From contig WYDT01000004.1 of NCBI GenBank assembly GCA_013122435.1, positions 186,001 to 250,000 of the forward strand: 64,000 nucleotides of DNA, in the 5' to 3' direction. Every line of letters begins with the position of its first letter. The first letter of the stretch is position 1. Positions 9,462-18,257 of the stretch are shown here, piece after piece. The position numbers were made by a program, and so were the translations under genes. The notes beneath the pieces are model-generated. The model was given only the letters and a program-made list of their open reading frames with translations, ran no database searches and was not told the DNA's origin. This DNA is from Chloroflexi bacterium AL-N1. Lineage in GTDB: Bacteria; Chloroflexota; Chloroflexia; Chloroflexales; Roseiflexaceae.

Positions 9462-10364
9462 ATGGAACGTATTGGTTTTGTTGGTTTGGGGCGCATGGGT
9501 CAGATAATGGCAGGTCGTCTTCTGGAAGTAGGCTTCCCCCTGGTCCTTTACAACCGCACGGCGACCAAAGCAGACCATCTCGTGGCGCAGGGTGCGGTGC
9601 GGGCAGATTCACCAGCCAGTCTTGCAGAACAAACCGATATTGTATTTACCATTCTCACCGACGATCATGCCGTTGAGCAGGTGTTCTTAGGCGATCAAGG
9701 CTTGTTGAGTGCATCAATTCGTGGCAAACTCTTTGTAGAAATGAGTACGATCCGCACCAAAACCATCCATACGTTATGTCCACATGTTGAGCAGCGGGGT
9801 GCACGCCTGCTCGATGCACCAGTTTCGGGGACACTCGAACCTGCCCGCCATGGGCAATTGCTCATCCTGGCTGGTGGTGCAGCAGCCGATCTCGAACGGG
9901 CGCGTCCGGCACTGGATATCCTTGGGCGGCGTATCTTTCATATGGGTGACAACGGCACTGGTACAACGATGAAACTGGTGCTCAACATGCCCATGGCGAT
10001 CTTCTGGGCCGGTCTGGCTGAGGCGATGGCCATCGGACAGCAGTTTGGTATTGATAAGAAGCAAATGCTTGATGTGTACCTCGACTCACCGGTAGCACTA
10101 CCAGCGCTGCGGGGCAAAGCACCGACCATTCTCGGCGAGGTAAACGAGGTGGCGTTTGCGGTCACGGGAGTACGCAAAGATCTTCTGGCAATGGTTGCCA
10201 CAGGCCAGGATGTAGGTGTGCCAAACTCGACCGGCGCTGCAGCACTTTCATTGTTTGCAGCCGCGACTGCAGCAGGCTATGGTGAGCACGATCTGGCCTT
10301 TCTGCTGGAGTATGTTATGGATATGGCCCAAAAGACCTTTCCAATGAAATCCGATGAAACGTAA
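9462..10364 (+). CDS. NAD(P)-dependent dehydrogenase, 6PGDH/3-hydroxyisobutyrate dehydrogenase family
   Basis: 300 residues from ATG 9462, with TTGGAGGAA before it. The Rossmann motif is at the N-terminus (IGFVGLGRMGQIMAGRL), followed by LYNRTATKAD. The substrate motif LLDAPVSGTLEPARHGQL corresponds to the family's D-A-P-V-S-G loop. The catalytic Lys region reads GTTMKLVLNMPMA (family G-x-x-x-K-x-x-x-N). Length and order match beta-hydroxyacid dehydrogenases such as HIBADH, GarR and succinate-semialdehyde reductases. The exact substrate is open. It probably shares a transcript with the DinB-like gene. Confidence 0.8.
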   Translation: MERIGFVGLGRMGQIMAGRLLEVGFPLVLYNRTATKADHLVAQGAVRADSPASLAEQTDIVFTILTDDHAVEQVFLGDQGLLSASIRGKLFVEMSTIRTKTIHTLCPHVEQRGARLLDAPVSGTLEPARHGQLLILAGGAAADLERARPALDILGRRIFHMGDNGTGTTMKLVLNMPMAIFWAGLAEAMAIGQQFGIDKKQMLDVYLDSPVALPALRGKAPTILGEVNEVAFAVTGVRKDLLAMVATGQDVGVPNSTGAAALSLFAAATAAGYGEHDLAFLLEYVMDMAQKTFPMKSDET

Positions 10365-10466
10365 ATTTGGCGTAATTGATAAAGGGGTATTGTTACGAAT
10401 ATAGCTTGCTAATACTAAAAATATCCTTATTACTAATTCCAAGAGGTTTGTATGCCTACACCCTGA

Positions 10467-10964
10467 ATGGATCCATATCTGGAACGATGTGGCCTGTGGG
10501 AAGAGTCCACACACGTTTGATTGTTGTCATTGCCGATGCACTGGGTCCACACGTTCACCCACATCGCATAGCCATAGAACATTGAGCAACAAGTTAAAGG
10601 GTAAAGGATGTGCACAATATGAGCGAAAGCGGTCACGTGTGTTAGCAAGCGACACGCATTTGATTGAAATCGATCTGCTGTGTGCTGGCAAGCCTTTACC
10701 TATGCGTATACACCAGCGTGATCGACACAGTGATTACCGTATCACTGTGAGCTGCTCACACCACCATCCACGTGCCGACGCATCCCTAACATTCCCATTC
10801 CTCTGCAAGCAGGTGAAACAGAGTCTGAACTGCCCCTCAACCAGATCGTACATGATCTGGTTGAGCGTGCCGGGAACGATCTTGCTATCGACTATCATCA
10901 GCCACCAGAACCTCCGTTCAATGGTGAGACTGCCGCATGGACACAACAACATCTGGGACAATAA
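10467..10964 (+). pseudogene. DUF4058 family gene, decayed
   Basis: The start reads MDPYLERCGLWEE, after which the frame shifts (VHTRLIVVIADALGPHVHPH) and is lost. A large piece is missing. The 3' part resumes with SDTHLIEIDLLCAGKPLPM, then after another frameshift NIPIPLQAGETESELPLNQI and YHQPPEPPFNGETAAW, ending at TAA 10962-10964. These are DUF4058 landmarks in the right order. Intact members are about 250 residues and common in Chloroflexota and cyanobacteria; their function is unknown. This copy is about two thirds of normal length and dead. Confidence 0.7.
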
Positions 10965-11178
10965 CGTACACAAAACCGTTCTTTAGTACGATGTAGCGCA
11001 GATAAACCTGTGCTATCTTGCTTGGTGCATTGGTTTGTCGAACAAATTTTTCAATTTCGCACCTCAAAACCAACACATCCTGGTGCCAGATGCGTAGACT
11101 CATATGGCGTGTCGTGAGATTGGAAACGAACCGCATAATGCCCTTCAAAACTTACTATAGTTCACACGGAGAGCTGTC

Positions 11179-12984
11179 GTGACTTCACGTGAATTTACTG
11201 TCTCGAACGAATACACCTACGACCGACGAACACCAGTACGGTGGATCTTAGCGCATATCTGGCGCTACCCCACCTTACCAACGCTGGCACTGCTGGGATA
11301 TGTGGGTGTAAGCGCCCTGTTTAGTGTGGCTGCCATCCTGACTGGTGTCGCATTCGACGTTGTCGCGGAACCCGGCGGCACCGTTCCCGCACTACTCAAC
11401 ATTGCGCTGGCAGTTCTGGCAGTACGTGGTGGTCAAGGTCTGCTCAGCCTTGTGAGTGCCTATGCTGCCGAGATTCTAGCCCAGCGAGTTGAGCGTGATG
11501 CACGTGAAGAGTTGTATATCAGTCTGCTGGGGAAAAGCCAGACATTCCACAATCAACAACAGGTCGGTGATGTCATGGCCCGTGTGACAAATGATGTCCA
11601 GCAGCTCAATTTTATGTTGAACCCCGGCGCCAGTCTGATTGCGGAAGCGCTCATGGGCGTGATTGTGCCACTGGTTGCAATGGCCTTTATCCGAGTCGAT
11701 CTGTTGCTGATCCCTGTGCTCTTTCTGCTTGCATTCGGGATTGCGCTACGTGGCTACAATAGGGCCCTCAACCCGGTAGCTGGCGCACTACGGATGCAAT
11801 TTGGTACGATGAATGCTGGACTGGCCGAGTCGATCAGCGGCATTGAGGTCGTGAAAGCCTATGCTCAAGAGTTGAAGGAAAAACGTCGTTTTGTGGGCCA
11901 TGCTCAGCGTTATCGGGACTTGTATCTACAGGAAGGCCGTATCCAGGCGCGCTATCTGCCCTTGCTACTATATGGTATTGCGCTTGGTCTGGCATTTGGG
12001 CATGTGCTGATGCTCTATCTCAATGGGACCATCTCGATTGGCGATATTGTTGCCTATATGGGATTATGGGGCCTCTTGAGCTTTCCCACCTTTATCTCGC
12101 TCTTCAGTTTCTCACTGATTCAGTTGGGTATTGCTGGTGCAGAACGCATCCTCTCGTTGATCAAAACCGAGACAGAACTCGACGAAAATGCCGGAGGAAT
12201 GGCACGCAAAATGACTGGAGAGCTATGCTTTGAAGATGTAACTTTCGGATATGATGGCACACCTATCCTTAAACAGATTGATTTCCACGCCAAACCGGGT
12301 GAGACGATCGCTATTGTAGGTCAGACAGGTGCGGGTAAAACGACCATGACACGACTGGTAAATCGCACCTACGATGTCAGCAGCGGTCGTGTCTTGATCG
12401 ATGACATCGACGTACGTGAGTGGAGTCTTGACTCATTACGTTCGCAGATTTCAACGATTGAACAGGATATTTTTCTCTTTTCACGTACCATTGCTGAGAA
12501 TATCGCCTTTGGCGCATCAAGTACTGCCACCCGTGAACAGATTGAGCAAGCTGCACATGAAGCACAGGCTCACGAATTCATTATGCAGTTTCCCGATGGC
12601 TATGATACGGTCGTTGGGGAACGTGGCGTCACACTGTCAGGTGGACAGCGCCAACGGATTGCTATTGCGCGGGCATTTCTCACCGACCCCAGCATTCTGG
12701 TACTCGACGACTCGACGAGCGCAATTGATAGCGCCACCGAAGATCAGATTCAGCGGGCGATGCGTCGTATCCTGAAAGATCGCACAACCTTGTTGATTAC
12801 CCATCGTATCTCACAGATCCGTTGGGCCGACCGCATTCTGGTATTGCGGCAAGGCGAACTGGTCGCACACGGCACACACGACGAATTGATGAAAACAAGT
12901 GACGCCTATCGACGTATTTTTGCTCGCTACAAACGAAACCAGGACGTATCACACACAGACGGAAATCTCCCTGTCTCAACATAG
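11179..12984 (+). CDS. ABC exporter half-transporter (permease-ATPase), degenerate-site subunit
   Basis: 601 residues from GTG 11179. Residues 20-310 hold six membrane helices of an ABC type-1 exporter. The nucleotide-binding domain follows: Walker A IVGQTGAGKTTM, signature LSGGQRQRIAIARA, Walker B with LVLDDSTSAID, and the H-loop ITHRIS. The residue after the Walker B Asp is Asp, not the catalytic Glu, so one of the two composite ATP sites should be degenerate, as in TM287/288 or BmrCD. The partner gene begins 26 bp downstream. Such exporters move drugs, lipids or peptides; the cargo here is unknown. Confidence 0.85.
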   Translation: MTSREFTVSNEYTYDRRTPVRWILAHIWRYPTLPTLALLGYVGVSALFSVAAILTGVAFDVVAEPGGTVPALLNIALAVLAVRGGQGLLSLVSAYAAEILAQRVERDAREELYISLLGKSQTFHNQQQVGDVMARVTNDVQQLNFMLNPGASLIAEALMGVIVPLVAMAFIRVDLLLIPVLFLLAFGIALRGYNRALNPVAGALRMQFGTMNAGLAESISGIEVVKAYAQELKEKRRFVGHAQRYRDLYLQEGRIQARYLPLLLYGIALGLAFGHVLMLYLNGTISIGDIVAYMGLWGLLSFPTFISLFSFSLIQLGIAGAERILSLIKTETELDENAGGMARKMTGELCFEDVTFGYDGTPILKQIDFHAKPGETIAIVGQTGAGKTTMTRLVNRTYDVSSGRVLIDDIDVREWSLDSLRSQISTIEQDIFLFSRTIAENIAFGASSTATREQIEQAAHEAQAHEFIMQFPDGYDTVVGERGVTLSGGQRQRIAIARAFLTDPSILVLDDSTSAIDSATEDQIQRAMRRILKDRTTLLITHRISQIRWADRILVLRQGELVAHGTHDELMKTSDAYRRIFARYKRNQDVSHTDGNLPVST

Positions 12985-13010
12985 TTTGTGTGCATCCCTT
13001 TGGAGGAATC

Positions 13011-14825
13011 ATGGGTTTTATATTCGATGGGCTGGAAGCCGAAGAATATGATCGGAATTATAGCGACGGTGACTTGGTACGCCGCATTGCGGGGTATTTC
13101 CGCCCACACCTCAAGACTGTGCTGCTTGTCGTAGCGATGGTCGTGTTGTTTTCTCTTGCACAGACGATCGTTCCGATTGCTGTCTCACATGGTATCGATC
13201 TCCTGGATGGAAATCCAACAGTGCAGTTGGTGCTGGCCCTTGCAGGCGGTATTGCAGTATTGGGGTCGATCGGTTGGTTTTTTAACTATATCCGCCAGCT
13301 CTTTTCAGCCCGTGCTGTTGGTGATGTAGTTCTTACGTTACGTAGAGATGCTTTTTCAGCCGTTATGCAACAGGATCTGTCTTTTTATGACCAGTACGCA
13401 TCCGGGAAGATTGTGAGTCGGGTGACATCGGATACCCAGGAATTTTCCAATGTCGTGACCCTCACGATCAATTTGATGAGCCAACTGCTGCTGGTGGTTA
13501 TCATCATTGGGGTACTGTTTACCATCAATGTAACACTGGCACTGCTGACGATAGCCACGACACCGTTGATCTTTATTGCAGCACTCAGTTTTCGCTGGAT
13601 AGCACGCTGGACTTCGCGTCGCGCACAACGTGCTATCGCCAAGGTAAACTCGACCATCCAGGAGACAGTGAGTGGCATCTCGGTAGCCAAGAGTTTTCGC
13701 CAGGAAGCGGCGGTATATGCTGACTTTATCGAGACCAACCAACTGGCATATCGAGTGCGTTTACGACAGGGCATCACCTTTAATACCATCTTTCCAGTGC
13801 TTGATATACTGGCTGGTATTGGTGTTGCCATTGTCGTCTATTTTGGTGGTGTGCGTGCATTAGAGGGGAGCATTTCTGCCGGAGATTGGTATCTGTTCAT
13901 CCAGAGTTTGAATATTTTCTACTTCCCACTTACAAGTATCGCATCCTTCTGGAGCCAGTTCCAGCAGGGTCTGGCATCTAGCGAACGTGTCTTTGCGCTC
14001 ATTGACGCTGAGCCAAAGGTAGTACAAACGGCGGAGGAAGCTATCGATCATGTGCATGGGCAGATTACTTTTGATCGCGTCGATTTTAGTTATCGTCCCG
14101 ACGAACCCATCCTTCATCAATTCTCACTCGACATTCCAGCAGGTCAACGGTTGGCAATTGTCGGACACACGGGCGCCGGAAAATCAAGCGTGATACGCCT
14201 CATCAATCGTTTCTATGAATTTCAGGGCGGACAGTTGTGCATCGATGGGCGCGATATCCGCACGCTTGATCTTGCTCAATATCGACAGTACCTTGGCCTG
14301 GTGCCACAGGTCCCTTTCCTGTTCACCGGCACCGTGGCAGATAATATTCGGTACGGAAAGCCTGAATCCAGTGATGATGCAGTGATGCAGGCAGCCCTGC
14401 ATCTTGGTAGCGAGTGGATTGAAGATCTTCCCGATGGTCTGCAAACAGAAGTTGGTGAACGCGGCTCACGGCTTTCGCTGGGCCAACGACAACTGGTAGC
14501 TCTTGCACGCGTCCTGCTGCAGGACCCGGCCATCTTTATTCTTGACGAAGCCACCGCCAGTGTCGATCCTTTTACTGAGGCGCAGATTCAGGAGGGATTA
14601 GACGTGGTGATGCATAAGCGCACCAGTATCAGCATCGCGCACCGCTTATCTACGGTGCAGGAAGCCGACCGTATCATTGTGATGCGTGCGGGAACTATTA
14701 TTGAGGAAGGTACTCACGATCAGCTACTGACGCAGAACGGCCACTATGCTGAATTGTATAATACCTATTTCCGACATCAATCGTTGGAGTATATTGAACA
14801 GGTTGGAACATTTGCAGATGTCTAG
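13011..14825 (+). CDS. ABC exporter half-transporter (permease-ATPase), catalytic-site subunit
   Basis: 604 residues from ATG 13011, with TTTGGAGGAATC before it. Six membrane helices (about residues 35-320) are followed by Walker A IVGHTGAGKSSV, signature LSLGQRQLVALARV and Walker B IFILDEATASVD, which keeps the catalytic Glu, then the H-loop SIAHRLS. The signature carries Leu in the second Gly position (LSLGQ). The partner upstream has the opposite pattern, a canonical LSGGQ and no Glu, so the heterodimer would have one working and one degenerate ATP site. Confidence 0.85.
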   Translation: MGFIFDGLEAEEYDRNYSDGDLVRRIAGYFRPHLKTVLLVVAMVVLFSLAQTIVPIAVSHGIDLLDGNPTVQLVLALAGGIAVLGSIGWFFNYIRQLFSARAVGDVVLTLRRDAFSAVMQQDLSFYDQYASGKIVSRVTSDTQEFSNVVTLTINLMSQLLLVVIIIGVLFTINVTLALLTIATTPLIFIAALSFRWIARWTSRRAQRAIAKVNSTIQETVSGISVAKSFRQEAAVYADFIETNQLAYRVRLRQGITFNTIFPVLDILAGIGVAIVVYFGGVRALEGSISAGDWYLFIQSLNIFYFPLTSIASFWSQFQQGLASSERVFALIDAEPKVVQTAEEAIDHVHGQITFDRVDFSYRPDEPILHQFSLDIPAGQRLAIVGHTGAGKSSVIRLINRFYEFQGGQLCIDGRDIRTLDLAQYRQYLGLVPQVPFLFTGTVADNIRYGKPESSDDAVMQAALHLGSEWIEDLPDGLQTEVGERGSRLSLGQRQLVALARVLLQDPAIFILDEATASVDPFTEAQIQEGLDVVMHKRTSISIAHRLSTVQEADRIIVMRAGTIIEEGTHDQLLTQNGHYAELYNTYFRHQSLEYIEQVGTFADV

Positions 14826-14846
14826 AATACAGCTTCACATACAAAC

Positions 14847-14871
14847 GTGCGGAGGCAAAACACCTCCGCAC
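14847..14871. terminator. Hairpin between convergent genes
   Basis: GTGCGGAGG pairs perfectly with CCTCCGCAC around a 7-base loop, between the ABC exporter and the flavoprotein stop codons. There is no strong T-run on either side, but the placement suggests a shared bidirectional terminator. Confidence 0.55.
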
Positions 14872-14927
14872 AACCTGGCTTGCTTGTTGAAAAGACCACT
14901 ATGTTTACAACATTGAATACGCGACAG

Positions 14928-15863
14928 TTACTGATAAATGAACGCTGATGACCGCATCTCCAGTCGCCGTGCCAGGATGTAATCGTAGGCATACATAGCC
15001 GCACGACTGCCCTCACCAATCGCCATCAAAATTTGCTCAACAGGAACATTGGTAACATCACCAGCGGCAAAAATACCAGGGACAGAGGTTTGGTTGCGGT
15101 AGTCTATGACTACAAATCCATCCCGATCCACCTGCACCGTCTGTCGTACCATCTGCGTATTAGGAATCAACCCCATATCGACAAACACGGCTGACACAGG
15201 AATGCGTTGGACAACGTCGCGCTGGGACACCACCATGGTTTGTACTTGACCATCAACCGCCTCCACATTGCGTACCTTATATCCTTCGAACAGATCTACC
15301 TTGGGATGTGTGCACAGCCGTTGCCCAAGTAAGCTATTGAGATGGCCTGTATGGGGGGCAATCAGCGCTATGCGTTCCGCATACTGTGTCAATTCAGCGG
15401 TACCTCGTAGTGCACGTGCTTTGGCACCAACGACTCCTACATGACGACCTTTCATAGCTTGTGCATGGGTGGGGATTGAATACCCAAGGCCATGTCCAAC
15501 CAGTTGGCGCTCGTTGGGTATACCAAGCATGGTGGGTTGTGCACTGGTTGCAATAATAACCGCACGAGCATGCCATGTCCTGTGTTCTCCAAGGATATGG
15601 AAGGCTGATTCATGCGTAAATACTCCCACCACCACATCAGAGACAAGGCGCTCAGGAACGGCTTCTATTCGTTGTCTTAAGTGGTGGGCTTGCTCTACAC
15701 CTAGAATCGCCGGAGGATTCTCATGACCTTGTATCTGCTGTGTATATCCTGTCTTCCCGCCCAGATGACTGCAAATCAACATTACGTCAAGTTGTTTATC
15801 CAGAGCATAGACAGCCGCAGCTAGCCCAGCGGGTCCTCCGCCGATAACAATAATATCATGCAT
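14928..15863 (-). CDS. TrxR-like FAD/NAD(P)H oxidoreductase lacking the CxxC
   Basis: 311 residues from ATG 15863 behind AAAGGAGG. FAD-binding motif IIVIGGGPAGLAAAVYA is at the N-terminus, and the second FAD motif SVPGIFAAGDVTN near residue 275. The overall plan is that of thioredoxin reductase. At the place of the redox-active C-A-T-C motif it has GLGYSIPTHAQ, with no Cys. The NAD(P)H motif is unusual too (VGVVGAKARALRG). It is therefore not a thioredoxin reductase. A TrxR-type ferredoxin/flavodoxin reductase or another flavin reductase is more likely. It might serve the nearby P450, but nothing proves this. Confidence 0.75.
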   Translation of the reverse strand: MHDIIVIGGGPAGLAAAVYALDKQLDVMLICSHLGGKTGYTQQIQGHENPPAILGVEQAHHLRQRIEAVPERLVSDVVVGVFTHESAFHILGEHRTWHARAVIIATSAQPTMLGIPNERQLVGHGLGYSIPTHAQAMKGRHVGVVGAKARALRGTAELTQYAERIALIAPHTGHLNSLLGQRLCTHPKVDLFEGYKVRNVEAVDGQVQTMVVSQRDVVQRIPVSAVFVDMGLIPNTQMVRQTVQVDRDGFVVIDYRNQTSVPGIFAAGDVTNVPVEQILMAIGEGSRAAMYAYDYILARRLEMRSSAFIYQ

Positions 15864-16131
15864 AGCTGCCTCCTTTGCCAGTGGTTGCTACATCACTGTA
15901 ACTACAAACATGCATACAGAAAGAGATATCCCCCATCTGTCATAGGATACGAAGAAAAAGATAGTATCAGGATACCATTATATGCTTCCTCAAAGCGATA
16001 GCATTCGACCACATGAAAAGAGCGAATGACAACTATCATGAGAACCATTACCATATCTGGTATACAAGATGCAGGCGATGCAAGTGATTTATCGTCTGAA
16101 AGTGATCAGTAAAGTGTATGTGAAGGAGATC

Positions 16132-16248
16132 ATGGGGCAGGAACGAAGTTACGATTTAGATCAGGTGGAAACCAGTTACGCTGCAGGCGCAGGTTTAGGC
16201 TGCACCTGTGATGGTCTCGTATACAGGCTTATCGACAATTCGCTTTGA
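16132..16248 (+). CDS. Small ORF, 38 residues, Cys-containing peptide of unknown function
   Basis: ATG 16132 follows GAAGGAGATC and the frame ends at TGA 16246-16248. The product begins MGQERSYDLDQVETSYA, then has AGAGLGCTCDG and a short YRLIDNSL tail. A 13-bp perfect terminator hairpin stands 72 bp after the stop, so the gene looks like its own transcription unit. It lies between the flavoprotein and the P450. A charged leader followed by Gly/Ala and a C-T-C-D-G core is reminiscent of RiPP precursors, but I recognise no family. It could be a chance ORF. A 28-codon frame at 16026-16112 precedes it without a good ribosome site. Confidence 0.4.
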   Translation: MGQERSYDLDQVETSYAAGAGLGCTCDGLVYRLIDNSL

Positions 16249-16320
16249 TAGTTACAGACCATCCTCGTATTGTACGCTTTTGATCAATAGAAACGATTGG
16301 ACAAGAAACAATCATTAATC

Positions 16321-16357
16321 ATGACATGATCGTTGAACGATCATGTCATTTTGTATT
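16321..16357 (+). terminator. Rho-independent terminator
   Basis: ATGACATGATCGT pairs perfectly with ACGATCATGTCAT over 13 bp around a TGA loop, followed by TTTGTATT on the plus strand. It ends the transcript of the 38-residue ORF and may also stop minus-strand transcription from the P450. The rest of 16249-16549 shows nothing else. Confidence 0.75.
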
Positions 16358-16549
16358 CAGCTCCATGCACGATTTCGCAGCGATCTGGTACGCAGCAGCA
16401 TCGTGCTAAATAATGGCAAAAAAGCTACACTTAATTGCTCGGTATGGATTTTCGACTAATAATATACTCGTAAATGATTGTGGCGCTTAATCAGTTGCAA
16501 GCATTTACGAGTACTGTGCTGATCAATGTGTGTTTTACAATGAAGTCGA

Positions 16550-17953
16550 TTACGTATGTTGAACTGCGTGTGGACACCCGGCTATGTCTGGACTTTCAGC
16601 ATGCGTTTCGATATCTCGTACTCGCTCCGATTTCCGACGATAGCGAATCCATGTTTCTGAAGGGTGACTTGCCCCTTTTCCGACAACAACCTGTGGCGCC
16701 TGTGTCACAAGCTCAACGTCAAATTGCTGAAACAATCGGGTGATAATAATCGCCATCTCATTTTTTGCAAAATTCATACCGGTACATTTGTGAATCCCTC
16801 CACCAAAACCTACCATACTGAATGTATTCTTCCCTTCATTACGTTCTGGTGCAAAACGCAGAGGATCAAATTGCTCAGGATTGGTGAATACGTCTGGTAG
16901 ATGATGCGAAATATCTGCATTGACCATGACCCTCCAGCCAGATGGTATCGTGTAGGAACCGAGCGTCAATGGTTGTTCTACTACACGCATCTGCATGTTG
17001 GCAGAAGGACGTAGTCGCGTTGTCTCGTCGATAGCCCAGTAGATAGATTTGAGACGACTAAGTAGCGCGCCATCGATAGGCACTTCAGTGTGAACTTGAT
17101 GATCAATTTCACTTTGCACACGCGCAAGATACTCAGGATGTTGTAACAAGAGAATGATCGTCCATCCGGCCTGACCAGCAGTTGTCTCGTGCCCTGCAAA
17201 TAAAAGCCCAATAAAAAATAATACAATTGTATAATCATCAAGATAATTCCCATCTTTAAGCGGTGTAGTAAGCAGACTCTTGATGAGATCATCATACTGA
17301 TCCGGGCGCTGGCGACGCTTTTGAATCACTGGCAACATGGCCTCTCGTAATCGTTGTTTCGCGCGATCGCGTCGGATAAACTTGGGCAATGGCAGATGTG
17401 TTGGTAATACAAAATCCAATGAATTGGCGATTGCTCTATAATCTTCCCAAAATGTCTTACCAAGTTCTTCACGAAAGGTAGCACCGATTAATGCATGACC
17501 AGCAACTGCCTGTGTCAAATGCAGCATATCGTCCGTGAGATTGGTCGTCCCGGCATCACCCAGAGATTCAAGCCAGCGTTGTACTTCTATGTTCATTGCA
17601 TGAATATAGAAATGCATATGCTCACGGCGGAAGATCTCTTGAAGAACCGGGCGCTGGTTGTAGTAGTCTTCTTTACGAGCAGTAAGAGTAACACTACCAA
17701 GTGCAGCTTCAAGAAATGTATAGGCCTCACGGAGATTCAATGCGTTGTCTGTTTCACTGTAAAACGTTCGGTTGTAGGTAGCACCGTTGACAACAGCCAC
17801 ATATGTCGGTCCAAGCTTGATCGCGAATACATCCCCATGTTCACGATACCCGCGCCACAAAAGCTTCTTTCGTTCACGTTGGAATTGCCGTACATGTCCG
17901 ACAAATGGTAATGCGCCAGATACAACTGGTGGTGTAGAATTAGCCAAACTCAT
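16550..17953 (-). CDS. Cytochrome P450 (CYP51-like pattern)
   Basis: 467 residues from ATG 17953, chosen for the AAGGGGG site upstream; a start at 18025 is possible. All P450 hallmarks are present: I-helix FAGHETTAGQAGW, K-helix E-x-x-R as DETTRLRP, and the heme loop FGGGIHKCTGMNFA with the thiolate Cys near residue 390. The C-terminal WIRYRRK and the I-helix pattern resemble the CYP51 clan, but I cannot claim sterol demethylation. There is no membrane anchor, so it is probably a soluble monooxygenase needing a reductase. The TrxR-like flavoprotein 0.7 kb away or the ferredoxin at 45.8 kb are possible partners. Confidence 0.85.
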   Translation of the reverse strand: MSLANSTPPVVSGALPFVGHVRQFQRERKKLLWRGYREHGDVFAIKLGPTYVAVVNGATYNRTFYSETDNALNLREAYTFLEAALGSVTLTARKEDYYNQRPVLQEIFRREHMHFYIHAMNIEVQRWLESLGDAGTTNLTDDMLHLTQAVAGHALIGATFREELGKTFWEDYRAIANSLDFVLPTHLPLPKFIRRDRAKQRLREAMLPVIQKRRQRPDQYDDLIKSLLTTPLKDGNYLDDYTIVLFFIGLLFAGHETTAGQAGWTIILLLQHPEYLARVQSEIDHQVHTEVPIDGALLSRLKSIYWAIDETTRLRPSANMQMRVVEQPLTLGSYTIPSGWRVMVNADISHHLPDVFTNPEQFDPLRFAPERNEGKNTFSMVGFGGGIHKCTGMNFAKNEMAIIITRLFQQFDVELVTQAPQVVVGKGASHPSETWIRYRRKSERVRDIETHAESPDIAGCPHAVQHT

Positions 17954-18257
17954 AGGCTTGTACCCCCTTCGAAGTTTTATAAGATGTAGTTGTTGTATTA
18001 ATGATTCTAACATATTTCTCCACAAAATAGTTTTATTTCTGGTCTAAAAACTTTGCACGACACCTGTACGCAACCATGTGTCTGTGGAAGAATTGATGAC
18101 AAATTGATTCACAATAATAGTTCGCACAGAGTCTACCTGTGCTACGATTTGCAGCAGTTTAATATATCTATTCGTGATGTGTTGCAAAAGAGTCCACTAT
18201 CTTACAGTACAGCATATCAATCAGGTGAAAGTCTCTACTGCAATCAGTGAAAGTACT

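Noticed and set aside
10748-10762. TGTGA-N5-TCACA resembling a CRP site
   Set aside because: Spacer is five, not six, and it lies inside the DUF4058 remnant with no gene start nearby.
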